From assembly GCA_017355425.1 (NCBI GenBank), contig CP070233.1:2583501-2647500 (forward strand): a DNA stretch of 64,000 nt. Direction: 5' to 3'. Origin of the DNA: Dolichospermum sp. DET69. GTDB taxonomy: Bacteria > Cyanobacteriota > Cyanobacteriia > Cyanobacteriales > Nostocaceae. The position numbers were made by a program, and so were the translations under genes. Below the pieces are notes generated by a model. That model did no database searches. It saw only the letters and a program-made list of their open reading frames with translations, and was not told the DNA's origin. Of the stretch, positions 18,706 through 27,816 are shown piece after piece. Position 1 is the first letter of the stretch; each line of letters begins with the position of its first letter.

Positions 18706-19530
18706 ATGTCCGCAAAATACTTTAATCCTTATACAGATTTCGGTTTTAAGAAACTGTTCGGAGAAGAAGGCAGTAAAGATCTACTCATGGATTTTCTCAA
18801 CCAACTTCTACCAATACATCATCAAATTCAACAATTAACCTTTAAAAATCCAGAAAATCTAGCTGATACCATAGCAGAACGTAAAGCCATATTTGATATT
18901 TACTGCGAAAGTAAAACTGGTGATAAGTTTATTGTGGAAATGCAAAAAGCAAAAATCAAGCATTTCAAAGATAGAGCCTTATTCTATTCCACATTCCCCA
19001 TTCGTGAACAATCAGAAAAAGGCGATTGGAATTTCTTTTTACTACCCGTCTATTTTATCGCCATTTTAGATTTCGAGTATGACGAAAATACAACATCTAA
19101 ATTTAGGCGCGATGTATGTCTAAAAGATCAAGATGGTGATATTTTCTTTGATAAGTTAAACTTTAAATTTTTACAAATGCCATTATTTAATAAACAAGAA
19201 AATGAATTAATAACGCATTTTGATAAATGGCTGTATTTTTTGAAGAACTTAGAAACTTTTAATCATATACCCGTGATATTAAATGAACCGATATTTCAGA
19301 AAGGGTTTGAAATAGCGGAAATATCTCACTTAAATGTGGAGCAGTATGAACAATATAAGAAGAGTCTAGTGCAGTATTTAGAAGTGAAAAATGTATTTGA
19401 TACAGCCTTTGAAGAAGGTGAGAAGGCCGGTATTGAGAAGGTTGCCAAAGCATTGAAAGAGCAAAATATAGCTATAGAAATTATTGCAGAATCAACTGGC
19501 TTATCTTATGAAACTATTAAAAGAATTTGA
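18706..19530 (+). CDS. Rpn-family nuclease, array copy 7 (one tetrad)
   Basis: A 274-residue copy with a single GIEK unit (19429-19440), the shortest of the set. It has its own replacements: Ile28 to Met, Val241 to Ala just before the tetrad, and Ala to Thr in the last helix (SYETIKRI). The nuclease residues are kept. The Shine-Dalgarno site is the strong GGAGGAG. The repeated cassette ends 25 bp after its stop codon. Confidence 0.9.
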   Translation: MSAKYFNPYTDFGFKKLFGEEGSKDLLMDFLNQLLPIHHQIQQLTFKNPENLADTIAERKAIFDIYCESKTGDKFIVEMQKAKIKHFKDRALFYSTFPIREQSEKGDWNFFLLPVYFIAILDFEYDENTTSKFRRDVCLKDQDGDIFFDKLNFKFLQMPLFNKQENELITHFDKWLYFLKNLETFNHIPVILNEPIFQKGFEIAEISHLNVEQYEQYKKSLVQYLEVKNVFDTAFEEGEKAGIEKVAKALKEQNIAIEIIAESTGLSYETIKRI

Positions 19531-19788
19531 GCGAATAATGCCAATTGATAGACTTTGCGATAGCGTAAGCGCTGCTGCAAGCAGTTCGCCTAATCACCGC
19601 CGAAGAAAAACACGCGATCTCATTACCGACTTTAACCCCACGGAAGGCGATTCCTAGGAATCGCACGCACCACATCCCAAACATCACTTCACGCTTATAG
19701 TAAGCATAAATATATTGATCGTCTTAATATAAATAGTGCTGGCTACCTTTTATGCTACAACATTATGGTAAACAGATGATTAACATAT
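19531..19788. other. Right flank of the Rpn array, with an 18-bp palindrome
   Basis: The cassette sequence ends at 19555. It is followed by a dispersed GCGATAGCGTAAGCGCTGC-type repeat, relatives of which appear near 23758 and 38570, and a perfect 18-bp palindrome GCGATTCCTAGGAATCGC at 19647-19664. No gene is seen. The last 100 bp should hold the promoter of the recQ-like gene. Confidence 0.6.
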
Positions 19789-21888
19789 ATGACAAGCATA
19801 CTCAAAGAACAAGCATTATTCCTTCTGCGTCAGGCTTTGAATAACCCAACTGCTAATTTTCGTGATGGACAATGGGAAGCTGTTGAAGAATTACTACTGA
19901 ACAAATCGCGGTTACTCGTCGTTCAACGCACAGGTTGGGGAAAAAGTCTAGTTTATTTTTTAGCAACTCGCTTATTAAGAGATCAAGGTGGTGGTTGCAC
20001 TCTTTTGATTTCCCCTCTCCTAGCATTAATGCGAAACCAAATTACAGCCGCACAACGCATTGGAGTAAAAGCCGAAACAATTAACTCTAGTAATCCAGAT
20101 GATTGGAGATTTATAGAAACAAAGTTGTTAGCAAATCAAGTAGATATCCTTCTAATTTCCCCTGAAAGATTAGCTAATGAAGATTTTAGAGACAATATTC
20201 TTTTACCATTATCTCAAAAAATCGGGTTATTTGTAGTTGATGAAGCTCATTGTATTTCTGACTGGGGACATGATTTTCGTCCTGATTATCGCCGGATTGT
20301 GAGAATTTTACAAGCATTACCGCAAAATATTCCTGTTTTGACTACAACTGCTACAGCTAATAATCGAGTAGTTGATGATATTAAAACTCAATTGGGAGAA
20401 AATTTGCGTATTTCTAGAGGTGATTTAACTAGAAAAAGTTTGCGTTTACAAAACATTTATCTTCCCAGTCAAGCAGCAAGATTAGCTTGGTTAGCTCAAC
20501 ATCTGCCTCAATTACCTGGAAGTGGTATTATTTACGCATTAACTGTCCGTGATGCTCAACGAGTTGCTGATTGGTTAAAAACCCAAGATATTAATGCTAA
20601 AGCCTATTATGGGGATGTAGATCCTGAGATTCGCATAGGATTAGAAGACGAATTACTCAACAATAAAATTAAAGTATTGGTCGCAACAACAGCTTTAGGT
20701 ATGGGTTTTGATAAACCAGATTTAGGCTTTGTCATTCATTACCAAAGACCTGGTTCTGTTGTCCACTATTATCAGCAAGTAGGACGAGCAGGTAGAGCGG
20801 TGGAAACAGCCTACGGTATTCTGTTAAACGGTGATGAAGATGATGAAATTACTAACTACTTCATTAATACAGCATTTCCTCCCCAAAGACATACAGAAGA
20901 AGTATTAGCTGTAATTAATTCTGCGGAAAATGGAATTTCTGTTAACCAAATAGAACAACAAATAAATCTTTCCCAAGGACAAATTAATAAAGTTTTGAAA
21001 TTACTATCTTTGGAATTTCCCACACCAGTTACTAAGAGAAATACTAACTGGTATGCTAACCCAGTTAACTATCAAATTGATCATCAGAAAATTGCAGAAA
21101 TAACCCAAATTCGCCGAAATGAACAACAGCGAATGGCAGATTATATGCAAAGTCAAAAATGCTTAATGGCTTTTTTAGCAGCAGAATTAGATGATCCAAA
21201 TCCACAAGAATGTGGTAAATGTGCTGTATGTTTGGGTAAGCCATTATTGCCAGAAAATTTTTCCAATGAACTTGTAAATCAAGCAATTTTATATTTACGT
21301 CGTAGTAATCAAATTATTGAACCGCGCAAAAAGTGGATTAAAGAATCATTAACAAATTATGGCTTTTCTGGAAATATTAAAGAAAATTTAAGAGCAGAGG
21401 AGGGAAGAATCTTATCTCTCTGGGGTGATGCAGGTTGGGGAGAATTAGTCAAGAAAGGAAAATATCGAGATAATCATTTTGATGATGCACTTGTACAGGC
21501 TACTTTTGAGATGATTCAACGTTGGAAACCTCAAGCTTTTCCCACTTGGGTAACTTGTGTTCCTTCCTTAAATCGGCCAGAACTTGTACCTGATTTTGCG
21601 AAAAGACTTGCTGAAAAATTAGGTTTACCATTTAAACCTGTTGTCCGCAAAATTCGTCCAACACTGTTACAAAAACAGATGAATAACAGTTATCAACAAG
21701 CTCATAATTTAGATGGATCTTTTGCAATTGATTATTGGGAAGGAATGAGTGGTAATGTATTCTTAATTGATGATATAGTAGATTCCCGTTGGACTTTTAC
21801 GGTCATTGCAGCACTTTTGCGTAATGCTAGAAGTGGATTAGTTTATCCTGTAGCATTAGCTCTTAATTCATTAGGTCAATCAGATTAG
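19789..21888 (+). CDS. RecQ-family helicase fused to a phosphoribosyltransferase-like domain
   Basis: A 699-residue protein. Residues 20-350 are a RecQ helicase core: Walker A TGWGKS (48-53), DEAH (151-154), QQVGRAGRA as motif VI. A RecQ-type zinc site (KCLMAF and ECGKCAVC) follows near residues 455-480. The last 170 residues are not RecQ: they end with NVFLIDDIVDSRWTFT (656-671), the phosphate-binding signature of type I phosphoribosyltransferases (also in ComF). It is in an operon with a DprA-like gene 6 bp downstream. A phosphoribosyltransferase-domain toxin with a DprA-like antitoxin is the make-up of the ShosTA phage-defence system; here the first partner also carries a helicase. A defence role is inferred from this and from the Rpn array next door. 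Confidence 0.8.
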   Translation: MTSILKEQALFLLRQALNNPTANFRDGQWEAVEELLLNKSRLLVVQRTGWGKSLVYFLATRLLRDQGGGCTLLISPLLALMRNQITAAQRIGVKAETINSSNPDDWRFIETKLLANQVDILLISPERLANEDFRDNILLPLSQKIGLFVVDEAHCISDWGHDFRPDYRRIVRILQALPQNIPVLTTTATANNRVVDDIKTQLGENLRISRGDLTRKSLRLQNIYLPSQAARLAWLAQHLPQLPGSGIIYALTVRDAQRVADWLKTQDINAKAYYGDVDPEIRIGLEDELLNNKIKVLVATTALGMGFDKPDLGFVIHYQRPGSVVHYYQQVGRAGRAVETAYGILLNGDEDDEITNYFINTAFPPQRHTEEVLAVINSAENGISVNQIEQQINLSQGQINKVLKLLSLEFPTPVTKRNTNWYANPVNYQIDHQKIAEITQIRRNEQQRMADYMQSQKCLMAFLAAELDDPNPQECGKCAVCLGKPLLPENFSNELVNQAILYLRRSNQIIEPRKKWIKESLTNYGFSGNIKENLRAEEGRILSLWGDAGWGELVKKGKYRDNHFDDALVQATFEMIQRWKPQAFPTWVTCVPSLNRPELVPDFAKRLAEKLGLPFKPVVRKIRPTLLQKQMNNSYQQAHNLDGSFAIDYWEGMSGNVFLIDDIVDSRWTFTVIAALLRNARSGLVYPVALALNSLGQSD

Positions 21889-21894
21889 AAAATT

Positions 21895-22902
21895 ATGTTA
21901 AATCATATCCTAGCACCAGATACTCAAGCAATTTTGCTGTTGTGCGCCAGTTTTGGACAAAATCGTCAAATTGAACCCCTACCTCTGACTCTGGGTGAAT
22001 ATAACTTGTTAACAGATTGGTTGCGGGAAAATCAAATGCGTCCAGCAGATTTATTGGAAACAACAGCAAAAGCGCAGTTACAAAAAATAACTCACAATAA
22101 ACTTAACCCTGATAGGCTTTTAGCTTTATTAGAACGGGGTGCAATGTTAAGTTTTGCAGTGGAAAAATGGACAAGTCGCGGTTTATGGATATTGGGACGC
22201 AGTGACGCTAAATATCCCAAACGTTTTAAGCAAATATTGAAACATTCAGCACCAGCGATAATTTATGGGGTTGGGAATGCAGAATTATTATCTTTAGGAG
22301 GATTAGCAATTGTAGGTTCTCGTGATGTAGATGAGGATATTATTCACTACACACGCAAAGTTGCCCAAACTTGTTCTCAACAAAGCATACAAGTTATTTC
22401 TGGTGGTGCAAGAGGAATAGATCAAGAATCAATGTTAGGTATTTTGGATCATGGAGGAACGTCTATTGGTGTGTTAGCTGATAATTTGACTAAAGCAGCA
22501 GTCAATAGTAAATATCGTTCTAGTATTCAAGAAGGTAGATTAACTTTAATTTCTAGCTATGATCCTGATGCTGGTTTTAACACAGGTAATGCAATGGGAC
22601 GGAATAAATATATTTATAGTTTAGCAGATTATGCCTTAGTTGTTAATTCTACTTTTGGAAAAGGTGGAACTTGGGCTGGTGCGGTAGAAGCATTATCTAA
22701 ACTGAAAGAAATTCCTATATTTGTAAAAATGGCATCTTCAGTACCAGAAGGAAATCAGCAATTATATAATCAAGGTGCAAAACCATTTCCTTCAGACTTT
22801 GAAAATGGTGATTTGCGGGAGATGTTAACAGAAACTATAGCTAATTTTGAATCTGTAAAAAATGAAGTTAATCAAGCAGATATTCAACTTTCTTTGTTAT
22901 AA
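21895..22902 (+). CDS. DprA/Smf-like protein paired with the RecQ-PRTase gene
   Basis: A 335-residue protein with a DprA/Smf Rossmann-like core: AIVGSRDVDED at 138-148 and SGGARGID at 169-176, the binding loops of the family. The usual C-terminal winged helix of competence DprA is not seen; the tail is short and acidic. It starts 6 bp after the RecQ-PRTase stop, so the two are co-translated. DprA-like proteins serve as antitoxins or partners in ShosTA-type defence pairs. That role is more likely here than transformation, because of the neighbours and the missing domain. Confidence 0.8.
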   Translation: MLNHILAPDTQAILLLCASFGQNRQIEPLPLTLGEYNLLTDWLRENQMRPADLLETTAKAQLQKITHNKLNPDRLLALLERGAMLSFAVEKWTSRGLWILGRSDAKYPKRFKQILKHSAPAIIYGVGNAELLSLGGLAIVGSRDVDEDIIHYTRKVAQTCSQQSIQVISGGARGIDQESMLGILDHGGTSIGVLADNLTKAAVNSKYRSSIQEGRLTLISSYDPDAGFNTGNAMGRNKYIYSLADYALVVNSTFGKGGTWAGAVEALSKLKEIPIFVKMASSVPEGNQQLYNQGAKPFPSDFENGDLREMLTETIANFESVKNEVNQADIQLSLL

Positions 22903-22928
22903 TTCAATAATATCAACAACCTTGTTGT

Positions 22929-23248
22929 CCTCTAATTGAAGCTTTAATTTCCTCTCATGTCATTACATTACAGCACTTCCTTTGTGTTATGAGGTACAAG
23001 AACCCCACCCCCAACCCCCTCCCCGCAAGCGATGAGGGGGCTAAGATGTACCTCATAAGAGCGGAAACCGCTGTATCTGGATTTGCTTCGTAATCAGTAA
23101 TCCGATGATCAAGTTCTCGTTTTTGCGCTGCTGTTAAATCGGGATAAGCTTATTCTGCTGCTATACTTTCTAAAATCTCTTGTACAATCTGAATTCTATC
23201 TGCAATACTCAGGGCTTTGATTTCATTTAAAGTTAAATTGATGTCCAT
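22929..23248 (-). pseudogene. Antitoxin gene broken by a stop and an inserted element
   Basis: A second copy of the antitoxin at 23311-23532, with the same start context (CAT at 23246-23248). A CAG to TAA change creates a stop where the intact gene reads AEQAYP. A 107-bp inverted-repeat element (22969-23075) splits its 3' end. It is dead, and lies just past the dprA-like gene. Confidence 0.8.
22969..23075. repeat. Fold-back element, TACAGC termini (copy 1)
   Basis: A 107-bp element with ends TACAGC and GCTGTA, internal complementary arms ATGAGGTAC/GTACCTCAT, and a hairpin around CCCCTCCCCGCAAGCGATG. It interrupts an antitoxin pseudogene, whose uninterrupted sequence is seen at 12333-12399. 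A sister copy lies at 51281-51386. Confidence 0.75.
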
Positions 23249-23310
23249 GTTAATTTACCTTAATAGGAAGATAAGGCATACATCTATTTTCTAGTGTAGG
23301 CGATCGCTCA

Positions 23311-23532
23311 TTATTTGCCTCTAATTGAAGTTTTAATTTCCTCCCATGTCATGACATCATCTGGATTTGCTTCGTAATCATTAATCCGACGATCAAGTTC
23401 TCGTTTTTGCGCTGCTGTTAAATCGGGATAAGCCTGTTCTGCTGCTATACTTCCTAAAATCTCTTGTACAATCTGAATTCTATCTGCAATACTCAGGGCT
23501 TTGATTTCATTTAAAGTTACACTGATGTCCAT
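23311..23532 (-). CDS. Addiction-module antitoxin-type protein
   Basis: A 73-residue protein opening MDISVTLNEIKALSIADRIQ and ending DVMTWEEIKTSIRGK, typical of the putative addiction-module component family (about 70 residues, unstable antitoxin type). Such proteins usually pair with a RelE-like toxin downstream; none is seen here, so this is an orphan. Two damaged copies of the same gene lie at 22929-23248 and 12333-12399. Confidence 0.75.
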   Translation of the reverse strand: MDISVTLNEIKALSIADRIQIVQEILGSIAAEQAYPDLTAAQKRELDRRINDYEANPDDVMTWEEIKTSIRGK

Positions 23533-24177
23533 GTTAATTTACCTCAATAGGAAGATAAGGTATTTATCTATTTTCTAGGATAAGCGATCGCTCATGGGAT
23601 TTTGAAAGTATTGATCAACTCCAGTTTTTCTGACGCTTGAGTCTAGAAAGTCCTTATTTTCAAGCATAGCTGATTGCTCTACACATTGAGTTAATTTAAT
23701 TGAGCGATCTCTTACTTCAACATCACTATCTTAGAGAACTCCACAAAAAAATGAACTGCTTGCAGCAGTGCTTCGCTATCCAATCTTGTGGGATGGGCAT
23801 CCTGCCCGTCCTTGTATTATTAGCAGGCAAGATGCCTGCTCCACAAGAGAATTTGGGATACTTTTTTTTTTGAAAGTCTCTTACAGTTAAAGTCTTCCTT
23901 GATGTTGGGTTTATTTATCCTTGTATAATCGTAAGAAATCTCAAATGTCTATGGCTCAACGTCATAGAGCATAATTAAAAGTAGTATTAATGACATTTTT
24001 TATCCCTTAATGATGAGAGACATTTATGTTATTACCTATTAGTAAATTCTGTACCTTGATTTGAGTTAGAATAAAAATTAATTTTCCCTTGATGTTTTTT
24101 AAAGACAATTCCATGAGTAATTGCTAACTCTAAACCAGTACAAAAACTTAATATATAAATACTAAATTTTATTATTC
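23533..24177. other. Intergenic with dispersed repeat hairpins
   Basis: No gene is seen. Around 23790-23855 there is a dispersed repeat (GGGATGGGCATCCTGCCCGT, then GGCAAGATGCCTGCTCCAC) made of two short hairpins; a relative is at 38773-38832. TGCTTGCAGCAGTGCTTCGC near 23758 belongs to another dispersed family. The last 250 bp are AT-rich and should hold the promoter of the GTPase gene. Confidence 0.5.
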
Positions 24178-25719
24178 ATGCCCTTATCCCGCATAGTTAC
24201 ACTGATTGTTGGCCTGATCGTCATTTTGGCGTTAACCCTATGGCTAATTGATTCTCTCTCCCGGCTTTACTGGCAGTTGTCCTATTCGCCATTGTTAGGT
24301 AATTTACTGTTATTACTGCTAGTTTTACTGATTGGTGGTTTAATTGCTGCTTTTGTTTATTATGTCTTGGTGCTGCGGAAAGGAGAGGAAAAATCCCGTC
24401 GGCAACGTCCCAGGGTGACTGCTGCCCAAATCCCTGCGGCTAAATCCGATGCAGCTTCTTCGACTTTGCAAGCTGTCCGTCAACAAGTAGCCCAAATTCA
24501 AGATGAAGTCACCCGTCAAGCTTTATTGAGTCGCACTAAGGAAATTGAGGCAAATTTAGCTAGAGGTGAGATTCAAGTTGTGGTTTTTGGCACAGGGAGT
24601 GCTGGAAAAACTTCTCTGGTCAATGCCATTATGGGGCGGATAGTTGGTGAAGTCAATGCGCCAATGGGAACAACTCAGGTAGGAGAAACCTATTGTTTAC
24701 GCTTGAAGGGTTTGGAACGGAAAATATTAATTACTGATACTCCAGGGATTTTAGAACCAGGGGTAGCGGGTACGGAACGGGAACAACTGGCCAGGGCTTT
24801 AGCGACGGAAGCGGATTTATTGTTATTTGTGGTAGATAATGATTTACGCCGTTCTGAATATGAACCATTGCGGGGTTTAGCGGAAATTGGCAAGCGATCG
24901 CTTTTAGTTCTCAATAAAACAGATTTATACACAGAGACTGATATAGAATCCATCTTGGCCAGATTGCGGGAACGAGTTCGGGGTTTTATTGCTACTAATG
25001 ATGTGGTAGCGATCGCTGCTAATCCCCAAATAGCACAATTAGAAACCGGCGAAACTTTCCAACCAGAAGCCGATATTATCCCCCTACTACGACGCATGGC
25101 TTCTATTTTACGCGCCGAAGGTGAAGACCTGGTAGCAGATAATATTCTCTTACAATCTCTGCGTTTAGGAGAAGAAGCCCGCAAACTGATAGACTCTCAG
25201 CGTCGCCGTCAAGCTGATAAAATTGTTGACCGTTATCAATGGATTGGTGCAGGCGTAGTTTCTGTCACCCCATTACCGATGGTAGACTTACTGGCAACCG
25301 CTGCCGTTAATGCCCAAATGGTCGTAGAAATTGGTAGACTCTACGGTTGTGATTTAAACATGGAACGGGGCAAGGAATTAGCCCTATCTTTAGGTAAAAC
25401 CATTGCCGGGTTAGGTATCGTTAAAGGGGCAATTGAATTATTATCAACGGCTTTACAACTGAATGTGGCTACTTTTATTGTAGGGAGAGCAATTCAAGGG
25501 GTGACAGCCGCATATTTAACCCGGATTGCCGGGAAAAGCTTTATTGAATATTTTCGTCATGATCAAGATTGGGGTGATGGGGGAATGACAGAAGTAGTGC
25601 AACAACAATTTCAAATTAATCGTCGAGATGAGTTTATCAAAGTTTTTATTCAAGAAGCGATCGCTAAAGTCGTAAAACCATTAACTGATACTTTTGCAGA
25701 AAAAGAAGATCATAAGTAA
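24178..25719 (+). CDS. Membrane-anchored GTPase with DUF697 domain
   Basis: A 513-residue protein. Two membrane helices at the N-terminus (about 5-25 and 40-66) precede a GTPase domain with P-loop GTGSAGKT (138-145), DTPG (187-190) and NKTD (246-249), which gives guanine specificity. The C-terminal 180 residues match DUF697, a hydrophobic domain found after Era-like GTPases. Such proteins are widespread in cyanobacteria; the role is unknown, perhaps in membrane organisation. Two HIP1 sites lie inside. It is a single gene. Confidence 0.8.
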   Translation: MPLSRIVTLIVGLIVILALTLWLIDSLSRLYWQLSYSPLLGNLLLLLLVLLIGGLIAAFVYYVLVLRKGEEKSRRQRPRVTAAQIPAAKSDAASSTLQAVRQQVAQIQDEVTRQALLSRTKEIEANLARGEIQVVVFGTGSAGKTSLVNAIMGRIVGEVNAPMGTTQVGETYCLRLKGLERKILITDTPGILEPGVAGTEREQLARALATEADLLLFVVDNDLRRSEYEPLRGLAEIGKRSLLVLNKTDLYTETDIESILARLRERVRGFIATNDVVAIAANPQIAQLETGETFQPEADIIPLLRRMASILRAEGEDLVADNILLQSLRLGEEARKLIDSQRRRQADKIVDRYQWIGAGVVSVTPLPMVDLLATAAVNAQMVVEIGRLYGCDLNMERGKELALSLGKTIAGLGIVKGAIELLSTALQLNVATFIVGRAIQGVTAAYLTRIAGKSFIEYFRHDQDWGDGGMTEVVQQQFQINRRDEFIKVFIQEAIAKVVKPLTDTFAEKEDHK

Positions 25720-25831
25720 AAATACTGGAATTATTATGAAATATTTCACATACTGAATTATTGTCTAGAATTCCGGAAAATAGCAGCCGATGTCAGAAAA
25801 GATATATAAGGATTTCTGAGTAATTAGGATC

Positions 25832-27604
25832 ATGAACAACCAGATGATCGGCAAAGTATTACAAGAGCGTTACCAAATTGTTCAACCACTTAGCAGCGGA
25901 GTGTTTGGACAAACATTTATCGCTATGGATATGTACCACCCAGAAAAACCTAGATATGTTGTCAAACAACTCAAGGTTAATAACTATCAATCTACCTCTT
26001 ATTTTGACTACCTCAGATTGCGGTTTTTAACAGAGACTGAAACCCTTAAACATTTAGGTCGTCATCCCCAAATTCCTGAACTGATTAACTGCTTTGAAGA
26101 AAATGAACGTTTTTATTTAGTCCAAGAATTTATTCCTGGAGAGTCTTTAGCAGCGGAATTACCAAGTAGCCCCCAAAGTCGAGGTAAGTGGAGTGAAATT
26201 GATGTGATCAAGTTTCTAGAAGATGCTCTATCTATTCTGGAATTTGTTCATTCTCAAGGCTTTATTCATTGCGATATTAAACCAGAAAATTTAATTAGAC
26301 GAGCTATAGATGCCAGATTAGTATTAATTGATTTTGGCTCAATTCAACCAATAGACTTTAGTATTGAAACAGAATTTTTCATAGATCAAATTCCTGTCAC
26401 ATCCTTGGGTTATATTCCTCCAGAACAATTCATTGGACAAACTCAACCCAATAGTGACCTGTATTCCTTGGGAATAATTGCGATTCAAGCTATTACAGGA
26501 CTTTTACCTCTGCAATTAGAAATTGATGCTGAAACTAATGAAATTATCTGGTGTGATGATGATACACATATTAATGATTATTTAGTTGCTTTCTTAAATC
26601 AAATGATCCGTTATCACCATCAGGAACGGTTTCAATCTGCTCATGAAGCACTATGGGTACTTAAGCATATAGAATGGGAAAATAACCCAGCAGAAATACA
26701 AATAGCCGAGTCTCAATTATCTTATAAAACTAATGAAAATACATATCAAAAATCACAACCACTACTAGCAGGATTGCGGTTAGGTTTATTGGTTAATTCC
26801 GTGCTGCTAGGATTGGGAGTATATTCTTTATTTAATAATTCGCAAGCTTACTCAGCTACAGAAACTTTATATAAAGCCATAGCCAGATATCAATCTGGAG
26901 ATCTACAAAAAGCGATTAATTTAGCTCGGTCAATCCCGCTTGATAGTAATGTTTATCCAGAAGCTCAAGCCTCAATTGAAGAATGGCAAAAACAATGGCA
27001 ACAAGAAGCAGCACATTATATTTTAGCTGAAAAAGCTCTCAAAGAAAGTCGGTGGACAGATGTATTATCTCATGCTCCTAAAGCTCCAATTAATTCCTAT
27101 TGGCAATCAAAAATCCAGCCCCTAGTTAAACAAGCAAAAGTAAATATTGAAGCACAAACACAAGCTTTATTAGCAAAAGCTTATGCAAAAGCCGAAGAGA
27201 GAGATTTCTCAACAGCTTTATATTACTTACAACAAATACCAGAAGAAAGCTCCGCTGGTGCTATGGTTAAACAGAAATTAGCTGAATACAATCAAAAACG
27301 TCAAGTTAGATCAGGATACTATTTATATCAGGCACACAATCAAGCATCTGTAGGTGACTTTTTTGGAGCTATTAAACTCCTCGAAAGAGTTCCCAAAGAT
27401 ACTCATGTCTATGCACAAGCAAAAGTTAAACTACAAGAATATGCCCAAAAATTGCGTTTACGTGATCAACAACAAGAATTAGCTACACTAAAAACAGTTC
27501 CCCTTGCTGAAGGGCAACACACACATACTGAAAAAAACACCATTCAGCGGAGAGTATCTTTTCAACCAGAAGATTATTTACAGGAAGTAAATATTCGTAA
27601 TTAA
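25832..27604 (+). CDS. Serine/threonine protein kinase with membrane span and helical repeats
   Basis: A 590-residue Hanks-type kinase. It has the glycine-rich loop LSSGVFGQTF (20-29), ATP-binding Lys45, catalytic loop HCDIKPEN (146-153) and DFG at 167-169. The residue before the catalytic Asp is Cys, so this is a non-RD kinase that may not need activation-loop phosphorylation. A membrane helix lies at 313-334. The C-terminal 250 residues are tetratricopeptide-like helical repeats on the other side of the membrane, probably a sensor. It is followed by sigF on the same strand, 212 bp away; a functional link is possible but not shown. Confidence 0.9.
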   Translation: MNNQMIGKVLQERYQIVQPLSSGVFGQTFIAMDMYHPEKPRYVVKQLKVNNYQSTSYFDYLRLRFLTETETLKHLGRHPQIPELINCFEENERFYLVQEFIPGESLAAELPSSPQSRGKWSEIDVIKFLEDALSILEFVHSQGFIHCDIKPENLIRRAIDARLVLIDFGSIQPIDFSIETEFFIDQIPVTSLGYIPPEQFIGQTQPNSDLYSLGIIAIQAITGLLPLQLEIDAETNEIIWCDDDTHINDYLVAFLNQMIRYHHQERFQSAHEALWVLKHIEWENNPAEIQIAESQLSYKTNENTYQKSQPLLAGLRLGLLVNSVLLGLGVYSLFNNSQAYSATETLYKAIARYQSGDLQKAINLARSIPLDSNVYPEAQASIEEWQKQWQQEAAHYILAEKALKESRWTDVLSHAPKAPINSYWQSKIQPLVKQAKVNIEAQTQALLAKAYAKAEERDFSTALYYLQQIPEESSAGAMVKQKLAEYNQKRQVRSGYYLYQAHNQASVGDFFGAIKLLERVPKDTHVYAQAKVKLQEYAQKLRLRDQQQELATLKTVPLAEGQHTHTEKNTIQRRVSFQPEDYLQEVNIRN

Positions 27605-27816
27605 GTTTAAATATGGGGAATAGAAGATAATTTTCCCAATTTCCCCCCATGATTTATTTTTACGTATTATAACTGAGCCTTGTATTGAGTTTGACGGAAA
27701 TTTCAGTAAAATAACTATAGCTTATTTAGCCTGAACTAAGGAGAATGTGGACAGGCATAAAAATAATATACGCAAATCCATTATTTGTACACAGAGATTA
27801 ATACAAAGGAATTAAT

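Larger units (their letters stand above)
12693..19555 (+). repeat. Seven-fold tandem array of an Rpn nuclease gene cassette
   Basis: Seven cassettes, each made of a spacer of about 119-125 bp and one Rpn gene. They repeat head to tail with start-to-start distances of 1022, 1010, 992, 968, 980 and 962 bp. The distances vary almost only because of a 12-bp coding repeat near the 3' end of each gene. The first cassette begins inside a broken vapC gene and lacks the left part of the spacer. The last ends after GATAGACTT, so it lacks the rest of the spacer. Confidence 0.95.

Noticed and set aside
13325-19453. Minus-strand open frames rich in SQYPSQYP repeats across the Rpn genes
   Set aside because: They are the reverse complement of the GIEK-coding 12-bp repeats, have no start or ribosome signals of their own, and follow the nuclease genes exactly.
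12772-19530. Seven transposase genes of an insertion sequence
   Set aside because: The PDDEXK_2 family is often named putative transposase, but there are no terminal inverted repeats or target duplications around single copies; the tandem cassette structure fits local amplification.
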